64,000 bases of DNA from Actibacterium sp. 188UL27-1 (GTDB lineage: Bacteria > Pseudomonadota > Alphaproteobacteria > Rhodobacterales > Rhodobacteraceae): the NCBI RefSeq assembly GCF_016901225.1, contig NZ_JAFEUL010000013.1:51801-115800 (forward strand). Direction: 5' to 3'. The notes below the pieces were generated by a model. The model was not told the origin of the DNA, made no database searches, and saw only the letters and a list, made by a program, of their open reading frames with translations. Below are positions 1 through 9,059 of this stretch, piece by piece (positions within the stretch are counted from its first letter, which is position 1; each line of letters starts with the position of its first letter). The translations under genes were made by a program, and so were the position numbers.

Positions 1-2574
1 GGCGTGACGGCGGATGGCGATGTCGTGATCGACCTGAGCGGTCTGAGCGACGGCGCGCTGACCAGCACGATCCTGGCCACGGACGCCAACGGTGCCACCA
101 CAACAACCCAAGGCCCCGCCCTCGCACTCGACACAGCACCGGCCCCGCCGACTGCTCTGAACGAGGATTTCAGCAACGGCGCGGCAGGTTTTTCTTATTT
201 TGACGATGCGTTTCGTGGGACGTCTGAGCCTGGTTTTGCGGATGGCCTTGCGGCGGATGGTGTGTTGCGTGTGACGCTTGGCGGCGGCAACACGAAGTCG
301 ACGATCAGCGATATTTCCGGCGGCTGGAGCACGACGTTCAACACGGTTGCGGGCCAGTCGGGCGAGTTGACGCTGCGCTACCGGTTGGAGATGAGCGCCG
401 GGTTTGACGTGGGTGAATTTGGCGAGGTTCTGGTCTCGGTCGACGGGGTCGAGACGGTCGTGGCGCGGTTGGATGCGGCGAATAACGACACTTCCGGCGA
501 GGATACCGGTTTTGTCGATGTGGTGCTTGATCTTGGTGCGTTGTCGGCTGGCAACCATACCTTAACGTTGGGCGGTTACATCAATCAGCGGACCCGCAAG
601 AACGAGGTCGCGACGATTGAATTTGACAGCGTGTCGCTGGGTCTTGGTGCGCCGTCGGCGGCGGATGATGACGGCAATCTGTCGCTGAGCGCGCCGGTGC
701 TACTGCTGGACCTGAACGATGCGGCGACGGCCACGTTCACGGTGGCGGGTCTGGACGCGGATACGACGGGTGTCGTGTCGGTCACGGATGGTGTGAGCAC
801 GGTGCAGGCTGCGGCCAGCAACGGTGCAATGCAACTGGATCTGAGCGGCCTGAACCTGGGGTCGCTGACCAGCCAGGTCGTGGCGACGGATGGCGATGGT
901 GCGACGGCCACGGCGGCGGGTCCTGCGCTGACGCTGGTGCCGGCTGGTGCAGATGACGATGGCAATCTGGTGCTGAGCGCGCCGGATATGGACATTGACA
1001 GCAACGAACAGGGTGCTGTGACCTTCACGGTTGCGGGTCTTGATGCCGATGCGACGGGGGTGATCTCTGTCACGGACGGTGTGAGCACGGCGACGGGTGG
1101 CGTGACGGCGGATGGCGATGTCGTGATCGACCTGAGCGGTCTGAGCGACGGCGCGCTGACCAGCACGATCCTGGCCACGGACGCCAACGGTGCCACCACA
1201 ACAACCCAAGGCCCCGCCCTCACACTCGACACAGCACCAAGGTCTGATTTCAGTAGTGAGACGGCAGCATTGTCGATCAACCTCCAGGCAGGCACATTCT
1301 CCGAAGCATCTAAGGTGCTGGTGATCGGCGACTCCCTGTCATTGGGCGTTGGCGACACAAATCTGCCTTTGGACGTGCCTGCCTTGGAAGGGTGGCGTGA
1401 AGACCTGTTCGAGCAGTTGCAATCACAGAATGTCTGGATTGACTATGTCGGTGGTCGGCAGAACGGACCATCCCGGATGCTCGATACCGACCATTCGGCA
1501 GAGGGTGGTGTCTCACTTGCCAAGATCACCGATGGGCGTAGTAGTATCACCAACATCACGGCCAATGTGAACACCCATGAGCCTGATATCCTGCTGTTTA
1601 TGGCCGGGACAAATGACTACAGCTTTGCCTCGAACAACTTTTTCAATCGCTATAATGGGATCATCACCCATCTTGATCTTGCGATTGATCAGTTCTTTGC
1701 CGCCAACCAGAACCCCGATGCCCATCTGGTGATTTCCAGCCTGGCACCAAAAACAGAAGGCGGCGCCGTCGAGATCGAGTTTGCGGAGTTCCTGTTGGAA
1801 GGCTTCAGCCGGGTCAACGGCGTCAACGTTGTTGGGGACGTCGGCAATGGCACATACCGGCCGGGATACAGGGCGACAGTGGAAACGGCTCAACAGACCC
1901 ATGACAATTTGCACTTCTTTGAAAACCCGGTGACGGGTGCAGATCTGACGACGGATAATGTGCATTACACGGGCGAAGGCTATGCGACCTATGCGAATGC
2001 TCTGTCGACATTCCTGCAGTCAGAGATTGGTTTCATAGCCGGAACGTTGGATGGATCTGCCAATGCCCTTGGACAGAGCACAGCTGTATCGGGTGGTTCC
2101 GCTGGCGATTTGATCGTTGGGAATGGTCAAGCCAACAGCCTTGATGGCAATGGCGGCAATGACGTTTTGCGCGGTGAAGGTGGAAATGATCAGCTGAATG
2201 GCGGTGATGGGATCGATCGGCTGGAAGGCGGCAGCGGGATCGACTTGCTGACGGGTGGTGCCGGAGCGGATGCGTTCGTTTTCAATACGGACTTTGCAAA
2301 TGGCCACGGTGCCAACGATGCTGACAGCGTTCTGGACTTCGATTTTGCCGAAGACTGGTTTGTCTTTGTGGATAGCTTCGACGGCCAGATCCAGGTCACC
2401 GATGGCCCGGGTGCTTCGGTTGTCCTAACGGTTGGTTCCACGGGCGAGATTGTGGTGACCGGCTCGGGCGTGCAGTCGCTGAAGGGCGCCGATCTTGGCG
2501 GTGGCGTATTCAGCCTAACCGACGATCCAAACGTCATCCAATATGTCGACAACACCGACTTCTTCTTAAGCTAA
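1..2574 (+). CDS. Secreted RTX protein with SGNH/GDSL esterase domain (5' end outside window)
   Basis: The frame is open at base 1, so the N-terminus is missing. Counting from the GTG at base 4, residues about 50-215 look like a jelly-roll carbohydrate-binding module. Residues about 216-412 are Ig-like repeats rich in Asp, Thr and Gly. An SGNH hydrolase follows, with GDS at 442-444 (nucleophile Ser444), GTND at 535-538 and DxxH at 651-654. Glycine/aspartate-rich RTX calcium-binding repeats (GGNDxLxGG type) fill about 700-755, and the end has the hydrophobic/acidic look of a type I secretion signal. RTX proteins of this kind leave the cell without a cleaved signal peptide. Known SGNH domains often remove acetyl groups or other esters from polysaccharides. 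Given the exopolysaccharide genes downstream, a role in trimming that polymer is an inference. The terminator-like hairpin at 2591 suggests it ends its own transcript. Confidence 0.85.
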   Translation, partial: GVTADGDVVIDLSGLSDGALTSTILATDANGATTTTQGPALALDTAPAPPTALNEDFSNGAAGFSYFDDAFRGTSEPGFADGLAADGVLRVTLGGGNTKSTISDISGGWSTTFNTVAGQSGELTLRYRLEMSAGFDVGEFGEVLVSVDGVETVVARLDAANNDTSGEDTGFVDVVLDLGALSAGNHTLTLGGYINQRTRKNEVATIEFDSVSLGLGAPSAADDDGNLSLSAPVLLLDLNDAATATFTVAGLDADTTGVVSVTDGVSTVQAAASNGAMQLDLSGLNLGSLTSQVVATDGDGATATAAGPALTLVPAGADDDGNLVLSAPDMDIDSNEQGAVTFTVAGLDADATGVISVTDGVSTATGGVTADGDVVIDLSGLSDGALTSTILATDANGATTTTQGPALTLDTAPRSDFSSETAALSINLQAGTFSEASKVLVIGDSLSLGVGDTNLPLDVPALEGWREDLFEQLQSQNVWIDYVGGRQNGPSRMLDTDHSAEGGVSLAKITDGRSSITNITANVNTHEPDILLFMAGTNDYSFASNNFFNRYNGIITHLDLAIDQFFAANQNPDAHLVISSLAPKTEGGAVEIEFAEFLLEGFSRVNGVNVVGDVGNGTYRPGYRATVETAQQTHDNLHFFENPVTGADLTTDNVHYTGEGYATYANALSTFLQSEIGFIAGTLDGSANALGQSTAVSGGSAGDLIVGNGQANSLDGNGGNDVLRGEGGNDQLNGGDGIDRLEGGSGIDLLTGGAGADAFVFNTDFANGHGANDADSVLDFDFAEDWFVFVDSFDGQIQVTDGPGASVVLTVGSTGEIVVTGSGVQSLKGADLGGGVFSLTDDPNVIQYVDNTDFFLS
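1099..1238 (+). repeat. 140-bp direct repeat inside the RTX/SGNH gene (second copy of bases 1-140)
   Basis: Bases 1-140 and 1099-1238 are the same apart from one difference (G at 124, A at 1222). The sequence encodes the end of an Ig-like repeat, including the DLSGLSDGAL stretch. Other Ig-like units in the gene (around 740-940) are similar but clearly diverged, so this pair is either a recent duplication or has been homogenised by gene conversion. Because copy 1 runs into the window edge, the repeat may be longer than 140 bp. Confidence 0.95.
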
Positions 2575-2590
2575 GCTCAACATCTATCAC

Positions 2591-2625
2591 CTGCGCCGTT
2601 GAATAAAGCGGTGCAGATATTTCTT
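2591..2625 (+). terminator. Probable intrinsic terminator after the RTX/SGNH gene
   Basis: An 8-bp stem (CTGCGCCG at 2591-2598 with CGGTGCAG at 2609-2616, one G-U pair) is followed by a T-rich run (ATATTTCTTCC). It sits 16 bases after the stop codon and 120 bases before the next gene. Confidence 0.5.
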
Positions 2626-2735
2626 CCATTTCTTGGCTCATGCGTCCCATCCCAAGGGCCAGTTTTACTTGGATTATCGCGTTGACTGGGGTAGCCACGG
2701 CTCGATCAATAACGCGCACCCTCGGAACTTTGTGA

Positions 2736-4319
2736 ATGCTATTTGACGCCAATACTTTGTCGCCCGACACGCTGCTTGAGGCTGATATCTGCATTATCGG
2801 AGGCGGTGCAGCTGGCATCACAACGGCCTTGGCTCTGGAGGGGACCGGGCTGCGCGTTCTTTTGATGGAAAGCGGTGGATTGAATGGTGATGATCGGGCT
2901 CAGTCGCTTTATGAAGGCGAGAACCGTGGACTAGATCTCACGCCGATGTCTGAAGCGCGGCTGCGGATGTTGGGCGGGTCGACCAATCACTGGGCTGGCA
3001 ATTGCATGCGGTTGGAAGCCATCGATTTTGAAGCTCGGGACGGGATTGAATATTCAGGCTGGCCCATAGGTTTGGTGGACGTCGAGCCCTATTACTTGCG
3101 CGCGCAGGAACTGGTCGAGACACCGACAGATGATGCGTATGATACAGACGACCGGATGGCGCGCCTTGAGGCAAAACCGCTGGCCTTCGACCCCGACCTG
3201 CTGAAGACCCACCTTTACGCGGAAAGCCCGCCAACGCTGTTTGGGCTCACCTATGAGGCCGATCTTGAAGCGGCAACGGATGTGGGCTGTTATCTGAATG
3301 CCAATGCGTTGGAGTTGCTGACCTCTGATGACGCCAGCCGCGTGACCAGTATTCGCATGGCCAGCTTGTCAGGAACACCGTTCACCGTGTCGGCCCGTCG
3401 GGTTGTCGTGGCAACCGGTGGCATGGAGGTCCCACGGCTTTTACTATTGTCGAACAATACGGCTACGGCGGGTCTGGGCAACACCAACGATGTGGTGGGC
3501 CGCTTCTTTATGGATCATATCGCGGTCCGACCCAGCTTAACGGCTTTGGTTGATGACAAGGTTGCAGACTTTGACCTTTACACAGAATCCCAGTTCGATG
3601 CGGGGGGATATATCCGTGGGGCGATCTCGGCTTCGGAAACCCTGTTACGGCGGGAAAACCTCCCTAACTTCCTGTTCTTTCTGGTAAAGCAGTCGGACCG
3701 CTCGCCTGGCCAGCAATCGGCACAGTCACTGCGCCGTGGCCCGCAGCCCGGTACGTTGGGCACCCACATTCAGAATATTCTGACCGATCTGGACGGTGTC
3801 ACGAACGAGGTCTATCGCACGGTCACGGATGCAGGCGATGATCTGATCAGGCGGACATGGCTCGACCCCTGGATGACTGTGGAAAGCCGGCCCAACCCCG
3901 ACAGTCGGGTTGTGTTGGATGACGCCCTGGACCCGGTTTTTGGTCAACGCAAGGCGGCGTTAGACTGGCAGTTGCATGATGGTGATCTGGATGCGAACCG
4001 TCGGGTGGCAGAGATTTTGGCGCAGGAGCTTGGTCGGCTGGGATATGGGCGCATGTGGAGCGGGCTCCTGAGCCATCCCGGTCAATGGCCGACGCTCGGC
4101 CACGGTAAGCATCATTCCGGGACGGCTCGTATGGCAAATGACCCCAAACAAGGCGTTGTCGACGCAGATTGCCGGGTCCATGGCATGTCAAACCTTTATG
4201 TTGCGGGCAGCGCCGTCTTTCCAACCCACGGATATGCGACGCCGACGTTGACCATTGTCGCCTTATCCTTGCGTTTGGCGGATCATCTGAAAGCAACCAT
4301 GCAGAGCGGGGCCGATTGA
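2736..4319 (+). CDS. GMC-family FAD-dependent oxidoreductase
   Basis: The 527-residue protein has an N-terminal dinucleotide-binding motif GGGAAG at residues 22-27. It ends in the typical GMC C-terminal block: an HHSGTARM segment, then VHGMSNLYVAGSAVFP and ATPTLTIVAL. Members of this family oxidise alcohols or sugars and pass electrons to a partner or to oxygen; the substrate here cannot be told. There is no signal peptide. The stop codon overlaps the start of the next gene (ATGA at 4319), which encodes a small membrane-anchored protein, so the two are probably made together and form a complex. The position at the head of a polysaccharide gene run suggests a sugar-related substrate, but that is inference. 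Confidence 0.85.
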   Translation: MLFDANTLSPDTLLEADICIIGGGAAGITTALALEGTGLRVLLMESGGLNGDDRAQSLYEGENRGLDLTPMSEARLRMLGGSTNHWAGNCMRLEAIDFEARDGIEYSGWPIGLVDVEPYYLRAQELVETPTDDAYDTDDRMARLEAKPLAFDPDLLKTHLYAESPPTLFGLTYEADLEAATDVGCYLNANALELLTSDDASRVTSIRMASLSGTPFTVSARRVVVATGGMEVPRLLLLSNNTATAGLGNTNDVVGRFFMDHIAVRPSLTALVDDKVADFDLYTESQFDAGGYIRGAISASETLLRRENLPNFLFFLVKQSDRSPGQQSAQSLRRGPQPGTLGTHIQNILTDLDGVTNEVYRTVTDAGDDLIRRTWLDPWMTVESRPNPDSRVVLDDALDPVFGQRKAALDWQLHDGDLDANRRVAEILAQELGRLGYGRMWSGLLSHPGQWPTLGHGKHHSGTARMANDPKQGVVDADCRVHGMSNLYVAGSAVFPTHGYATPTLTIVALSLRLADHLKATMQSGAD

Positions 4320-4690
4320 TGACAAACCTTGCGGATCGTGAACACGGTCGATCACTGACCAAGCGGCAGCTCGTGATGGTGACCGGTGCAGCCGTCAGTG
4401 CTATGATCGTGCCCAGCATGATAGTGGCCGATCAGGCAGTTTGGCCCAATGGGGATGCTGCCCAAGCCATCGCGGCTGCCGCGTCACAAGACCATCCGGG
4501 ATCAGACGTTTTCGATCCTTATGCTTTGGCGGGTATTGCGAAACAGATGGATACTCCAGCCGGTCGCAAAGCTTTGGCGTCCCGGGTCAGACAGGACTTT
4601 GCCGATGGTGCCACCTGCGTCGTGAAGGGTTGGCTTTTGTCCCGGACCGAAGTGCAACTTTGCGCCGCTACTACAATGCGCGTGTCATGA
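4319..4690 (+). CDS. Small membrane-anchored or exported partner of the GMC oxidoreductase
   Basis: This 123-residue protein starts at an ATG that overlaps the stop of the upstream GMC gene by four bases. Residues about 15-40 form a hydrophobic segment preceded by TKRQLVM, a weak twin-arginine-like signal (KR instead of RR). The C-terminal part, with the motif GWLLSRTE, resembles the small accessory subunits that accompany membrane-bound GMC sugar and alcohol dehydrogenases. A comparable small protein is coupled to the other GMC gene in the window (10748-11167). An accessory or electron-transfer role is inferred from this pairing; no cofactor motif is visible. Confidence 0.65.
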   Translation: MTNLADREHGRSLTKRQLVMVTGAAVSAMIVPSMIVADQAVWPNGDAAQAIAAAASQDHPGSDVFDPYALAGIAKQMDTPAGRKALASRVRQDFADGATCVVKGWLLSRTEVQLCAATTMRVS

Positions 4691-4842
4691 GACGTTCTGG
4701 CGCTTTGATGCCGTTGCTGATTGGTCTTTTCGCCATTCTGCTGGTCTATTTTTGGCTTCCAGCGAGCTTTTTCACTTTGAGCAGTTTGATTCTATTGGTG
4801 GCGCTGATCTGGTCCTTCACGAAATGGCGGCGGAGTGGTTGA
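4687..4842 (+). CDS. Small two-helix membrane protein
   Basis: A 51-residue protein starts at the ATG overlapping the previous stop (ATGA at 4687). It begins with MRRSG, has two adjacent hydrophobic segments (about residues 8-22 and 26-44) and ends in a basic tail (KWRRSG), as expected for a membrane hairpin. Its last eight bases overlap the GTG start of the next gene, so it lies in a tightly coupled four-gene run. No family is recognised. Translational coupling on both sides and the clean membrane profile are the reasons to call it a gene. Confidence 0.55.
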   Translation: MRRSGALMPLLIGLFAILLVYFWLPASFFTLSSLILLVALIWSFTKWRRSG

Positions 4843-6004
4843 GCGAACCGCTGATCTGATTGTCATCGGATGCGGCGTGCATGGCTTGATGGTGGCAATG
4901 GTCGCGGCGGAGGCCGGTTACAATGTCATCATCCTAGACAAGGGTCAGCCCGGGAAGGCCACGAGCGCGGGGTGGTACGGCATCCTTCATGGCGGGCTGC
5001 GCTATCTGCAAACTGCCGATTTGCGCCGTTTTCGCGAATCCGTGACGGAGCGTCGGTGGTTTGCGCAGACCTTCCCCGACCATGTGTCGAAGATGCCGTT
5101 TCTTATGCCGCTATACGGCCGTGGGCTCAAGCGCCCGGCCGTTTTTCGGATGGCCTTTCTGGCTGATGCGATCACTAGTTGGGACCGTAACCAGGGTGTG
5201 TCCGAGGCTAACTTCATCCAACCGGGTCGGGTTCTTTCGGCAGACGGTGTGCACCAGACCTGCGTCGGTGTGCCAACAGATGGGCTGCAGGGTGGAGCGC
5301 TGTGGCAGGAACTGGTGGTTCTTGACCCAGATGGCCTTTTTCAAGCCATGGTTGCCCATGCAACGCAGCTGGGAATTCAAATCGAAACACAGGCCGAGGT
5401 CGTGAGCCTGATCAAACAGGGCGCTTCGGTTGCCGGAGTATCGGCCCGCAGCGATGATCAGGCGATCATGCACTTTCATGCACCAGTCGTCGTCAACGCC
5501 GCTGGTCCATGGGCGCCTGCATTGCATGCCGTATTGAATCCGCAGCGCGGGCTGACAGATAACTGGGCTATGGCTTTCAATCTGCTGTTGAACCGGCCTT
5601 GTCCAGCGGATGTAGGTTTGTCTGTTTTCCCCTCCGTCGGCGATGGCGACATGCTATTTTTGTACCCACACGGGAAGAAAACCTTTGCCGGAACATGGTA
5701 TTTTCCGTTTGATTGCGCTGCAGATACACAGGCTGTGTCTGACGAACAGATTGACCGCTTTCTGGCAGCCATCAACGGATCCATCACGGGTATCAATTAT
5801 ACCCGTGATGATATCGAGGCCGTTCCATCGGGGCTATTGCCGGTGACCGAGGCGGGAACAACCAAGCTTTCGGGGTCTGACCTGGTGATCGATCACAGCC
5901 TATCAGGTGGACCAAAGGGGCTATTCACGCAGGTTGGCGTCAAGTTCACCACCGCCCGCAATGTGGCGCGACGCACGTTGCGGTTGGCAAATTTGCTGCG
6001 CTAG
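4835..6004 (+). CDS. FAD-dependent oxidoreductase of the DAO / glycerol-3-phosphate dehydrogenase type
   Basis: The 389-residue protein opens with a Rossmann fold (LIVIGCGVHG near residue 8) and has the family motif GWYGILHGGLRYL near residue 48, which matches the region around the flavin in glycerol-3-phosphate dehydrogenases. The segment VVVNAAGPWAP near residue 215 is also typical. Known GlpD/GlpA enzymes are longer (about 500 residues), so this is a shorter relative and its substrate is uncertain. The start is a GTG overlapping the previous gene by eight bases. It ends the GMC-led run, so it may act on the same substrate pathway or feed electrons to the same membrane acceptor. Confidence 0.75.
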   Translation: MVERTADLIVIGCGVHGLMVAMVAAEAGYNVIILDKGQPGKATSAGWYGILHGGLRYLQTADLRRFRESVTERRWFAQTFPDHVSKMPFLMPLYGRGLKRPAVFRMAFLADAITSWDRNQGVSEANFIQPGRVLSADGVHQTCVGVPTDGLQGGALWQELVVLDPDGLFQAMVAHATQLGIQIETQAEVVSLIKQGASVAGVSARSDDQAIMHFHAPVVVNAAGPWAPALHAVLNPQRGLTDNWAMAFNLLLNRPCPADVGLSVFPSVGDGDMLFLYPHGKKTFAGTWYFPFDCAADTQAVSDEQIDRFLAAINGSITGINYTRDDIEAVPSGLLPVTEAGTTKLSGSDLVIDHSLSGGPKGLFTQVGVKFTTARNVARRTLRLANLLR

Positions 6005-6159
6005 CGTGCATTGCGCGGTCAAGCATGGTGCCCAGGTTGGCAAAGACCATAATGTGACAGGCTTTGACCGGATCAGCCGTTGAAGCAAGGGTTGGTTGGA
6101 TCTACCTGTCTTGTACCGGCGATACCCGCCAGACCTGTAACGAAAGCGTGTTTGATCCA

Positions 6160-7170
6160 ATGTTTGATGCTTTGAAATTTTGCATAAGCCTGGCCCTGGC
6201 CGGTCTGTCGCTGATTTCACCCGCTTGGGCGATTGAAGAGGAAACGCAGGTCCCGTTCGAGACGCAGTTTGATGAGTTGGATCCGGAGGTCTGGTATATC
6301 TCTGACTTCGCCAATGCGGGTGGTTGGATCGATACGGCTTGGTCACGGGATAACCTGACCTTTGAGCCGGGGCGAGTCACGCTGGAGATGAACGGAACAG
6401 ATGCGGAGGGAAAACGCTTTACCGGAGCGGAGTTCAAGACGCGGCGCAAGTTCCACTATGGCCGGTACGAAGTCCGCATGACCCCGTCTGGGGAAACTGG
6501 CGCTCTCTCCTCGTTTTTTGTCTATACAGGGCCGTTCTTTGACGATCCTAAAAGCGAGATCGACTTTGAATTCGTTGGAGAAGACACAACCAAGGTCTTG
6601 CTTACCTATCATACCCCCGATGGCAGCGATGGCATGTTCGTGGATCTTGGCTTCGATGCGGCAGAGGCGGAACATACCTATGCTTTTGAATGGGCGCCGA
6701 ACTCAATCACTTGGTATGTGAATGATTTGCAGGTTCGACATGTGGAACGTGGCGATATTGGCCTGCCACCAGCACCCGGGCAGATTTACATGAGTGTCTG
6801 GACAGGATCGAGCGATTTTACAGGTGTCGCGGACCCGGATGTCATTGCCCAAGCCTCGTATTCATCGGTTCGTTTCATTCCGCGCACGGCACCAGTGGCG
6901 GTCGAGGATGAATTCCAAATTATCGGAGATCAGACCCTGACGCTTGATCTTTTGGCGAATGACTATGCCCATGCCGGCCAACTGGATCGATCATCTGTGA
7001 CCATTGTCAAACAAGGGGAAGGCGGAACCGTGACCTTGAACCGTGAAACCGCGGAAGTGACATTCAAGCCGTCCTCGGATTTTGCCGGGTCGACCACATT
7101 TTCCTACACGGTCAGCGACGGGGCCGAGGTTTCGAACGAAGCCGTTGTCACAATAAATGTGGTCCGTTAA
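6160..7170 (+). CDS. Secreted GH16 endo-glycanase with C-terminal cadherin-like domain (ExoK-like)
   Basis: I start it at the ATG at 6160 because it gives a clean signal peptide (about residues 1-24, ending SPAWA); the frame is open further upstream. The 336-residue product has the GH16 catalytic signature EIDFEF at residues 133-138, where the two Glu residues are nucleophile and acid/base with Asp135 between them. The segment GRYEVRM before it is also typical. Family members cut beta-1,3 or mixed beta-1,3/1,4 glucans; ExoK of Sinorhizobium meliloti trims succinoglycan. After about residue 245 there is an Ig/cadherin-like module (DLLANDY, then FSYTVSDG), which ExoK lacks. The enzyme probably acts outside the cell on the polymer made by the surrounding genes. 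Confidence 0.85.
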   Translation: MFDALKFCISLALAGLSLISPAWAIEEETQVPFETQFDELDPEVWYISDFANAGGWIDTAWSRDNLTFEPGRVTLEMNGTDAEGKRFTGAEFKTRRKFHYGRYEVRMTPSGETGALSSFFVYTGPFFDDPKSEIDFEFVGEDTTKVLLTYHTPDGSDGMFVDLGFDAAEAEHTYAFEWAPNSITWYVNDLQVRHVERGDIGLPPAPGQIYMSVWTGSSDFTGVADPDVIAQASYSSVRFIPRTAPVAVEDEFQIIGDQTLTLDLLANDYAHAGQLDRSSVTIVKQGEGGTVTLNRETAEVTFKPSSDFAGSTTFSYTVSDGAEVSNEAVVTINVVR

Positions 7171-7176
7171 GACTTC

Positions 7177-7219
7177 CGCTGTATTTTCCGTACAGCGCGG
7201 GCTGCGCAGTTTAGTTTTT
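7177..7219 (+). terminator. Possible intrinsic terminator after the GH16 gene
   Basis: A perfect 7-bp stem (CGCTGTA 7177-7183, TACAGCG 7191-7197) lies seven bases after the stop codon and is followed within 15 bases by a T-rich run (TTTAGTTTTT). The spacing between stem and T run is longer than ideal, so the call is tentative. Confidence 0.4.
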
Positions 7220-7278
7220 GGGGCATTTGACTGATGGTTGCTGTGGCCAGCCTAAATTGATGTGAAAGGTCATTGTTG

Positions 7279-8310
7279 ATGAGTGAAACGCAAGGCGAGC
7301 AACGGCGCGCTGTCGTGACGGGTGCGACCGGGTTTACCGGTGGCCATTTGGCCCGCACGTTAAAAAAACGCGGCTATGCGGTTCGTGCATTGGTGCGGGA
7401 TAGGACATCGGCATCGGCGAAAGCTCTGGCTACTGATGGCATCGAACTGGTTCAAGGCGATGTTGGTGACGCGGATGCCATTGATCGCGCGGCAGAGGGC
7501 CAGACCCATTTCTTTCACATCGCCGCAGTTTATCGCAGTGCCAATCACCCAGACAGTTACTACTTTCAGATCAATCGGAACTCCGTCTCCTATGTTCTTG
7601 AAGCGGTCAAAAAGCACGGGGTCGAACGTGTGGTGCATTGTTCCACCTGCGGGGTACATGGTGACGTTGCTGAAATTCCAGCGACTGAACAGACGGCCTT
7701 TAACCCTGGCGATGTTTATCAACGCTCCAAGCTGGCGGGAGAAGAGATTGCCAAGGATGCAATGTCCAAGGGCGCACCGGTTTCCGTTGTGCGGCCCACC
7801 GGGATCTATGGCCCGGGCGATGACCGATTCTTGAAGCTATTTCGCACGATTGAGAACGGAACATTTCGCATGTTCGGCTCTGGGGAAATTGCCTACCACA
7901 TGACTTATGTCGATGACATGGTGCAGGGTCTGATCCTAGCCGGGGAACATCCCGCGGCGATCGGAGAGGTGTTTTTGATCGGTGATGACAGCTACACCAC
8001 CTTGAATGGCCTTGTGAATGAAGTTGCCGCGACCCTTGGCGTGTCTCCCCCATCGATGCGGTTGCCCGTTGGCCCGCTGATGGCTGCAGCGACCGTTTGT
8101 GAATTTGCATGCAAACCTTTTGGGATCGATCCTCCGCTACATCGCCGCCGCGTTTCGTTCTTTACCAAAGCTAGGGCGTTTTCGGTCGATAAGGCAAAGC
8201 GATTGATCGGGTTTCAGCCTCAAGTGCCCTTGTCTGACGGGCTAGTCCGAACAGCCGACTGGTATCGCGAGCAGGGCTACCTGAAAAAAGCAGCACCGAG
8301 TGCGGCATGA
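7279..8310 (+). CDS. NAD(P)-dependent sugar epimerase/dehydratase family protein
   Basis: The 343-residue protein is an extended short-chain dehydrogenase: GATGFTGGH near residue 15 is the NAD(P)-binding glycine motif, and YQRSK near residue 147 is the YxxxK active site, preceded by the STCGVHG serine region. Later motifs RPTGIYGPGD and YVDDM are also typical of UDP-sugar epimerases and 4-hydroxy reductases. I chose the ATG at 7279 because GAAAGG lies about nine bases upstream; a TTG six bases earlier is less likely. It overlaps the methyltransferase gene by four bases (ATGA). It probably makes or modifies a nucleotide sugar for the polysaccharide. Confidence 0.8.
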   Translation: MSETQGEQRRAVVTGATGFTGGHLARTLKKRGYAVRALVRDRTSASAKALATDGIELVQGDVGDADAIDRAAEGQTHFFHIAAVYRSANHPDSYYFQINRNSVSYVLEAVKKHGVERVVHCSTCGVHGDVAEIPATEQTAFNPGDVYQRSKLAGEEIAKDAMSKGAPVSVVRPTGIYGPGDDRFLKLFRTIENGTFRMFGSGEIAYHMTYVDDMVQGLILAGEHPAAIGEVFLIGDDSYTTLNGLVNEVAATLGVSPPSMRLPVGPLMAAATVCEFACKPFGIDPPLHRRRVSFFTKARAFSVDKAKRLIGFQPQVPLSDGLVRTADWYREQGYLKKAAPSAA

Positions 8311-9056
8311 CAGATGCCGCGGTAGAGATTGCAGATATCGGGTCTGACCAGCCGGATCTTGACCCATCGACCGATCGATATGCGGCGCGGTTTCAAGGCC
8401 GGGCCGGGGAGTGGCTTCTGTCCAGACAGACCGACGCGCTGATGGCACTAATTGGCGATGATCGAGATGTCACCATTCTGGATGTCGGGGGCGGCCATGG
8501 TCAGGTCGCGCGGCCGTTGGCGCAAGCTGGCCATACGGTAACGGTCTTGGCCACGTCTGACGCTGCTTTGGGTCAGGTCAAGGATATCGACAGCGACCTG
8601 CTAAAAACGACGGTCGGACCAATCTTGCCGCTTCCCTTCGCAGATACTAGCTTTGATATTGTCACCTCATTCCGGATCATGGCGCATATCGGTGATTGGT
8701 CAGCTTTGCTGGCAGAGATGACTCGCGTGGCTCGTCGGGCTGTGATCTTTGATTTCCCGATCCCCGGCGGCTTTAACATGCTGGAGCCGCTTTTGTTCGG
8801 CCTCAAGAAACGGATGGAAGGGGACACGCGGCGGTTCGACACAATGCGCCGTGCTGATGTGTCTATCTGTCTTGAACAACATGGATTTCCGGCCCAAAGG
8901 CATATCGGACAATTCGTCCTGCCGATGGTCGTACATCGAAAGCTGAAGCAACCGGCAATTTCAGGGACTTTGGAAGGTGTCTGCCGCGCCGTTGGCCTCG
9001 CTTCCACCATTGGCACGCCGGTCGTCATGCGCGCTGACCGGATGGCGGAGCGCTAG
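8307..9056 (+). CDS. SAM-dependent class I methyltransferase
   Basis: This 249-residue protein has the SAM-binding motif ILDVGGGHGQ near residue 54 and the post-motif segment LPLPFADTSFDIVTSF near residue 104, both standard for class I methyltransferases of the UbiE/UbiG type. Its start overlaps the preceding epimerase stop (ATGA), so it is probably co-translated with it, and a membrane glycosyltransferase follows three bases after its stop. Methylation of a sugar residue or of a lipid-linked precursor is a reasonable guess from context; the substrate is not visible in the sequence. Confidence 0.8.
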   Translation: MTDAAVEIADIGSDQPDLDPSTDRYAARFQGRAGEWLLSRQTDALMALIGDDRDVTILDVGGGHGQVARPLAQAGHTVTVLATSDAALGQVKDIDSDLLKTTVGPILPLPFADTSFDIVTSFRIMAHIGDWSALLAEMTRVARRAVIFDFPIPGGFNMLEPLLFGLKKRMEGDTRRFDTMRRADVSICLEQHGFPAQRHIGQFVLPMVVHRKLKQPAISGTLEGVCRAVGLASTIGTPVVMRADRMAER

Positions 9057-9059
9057 ATC

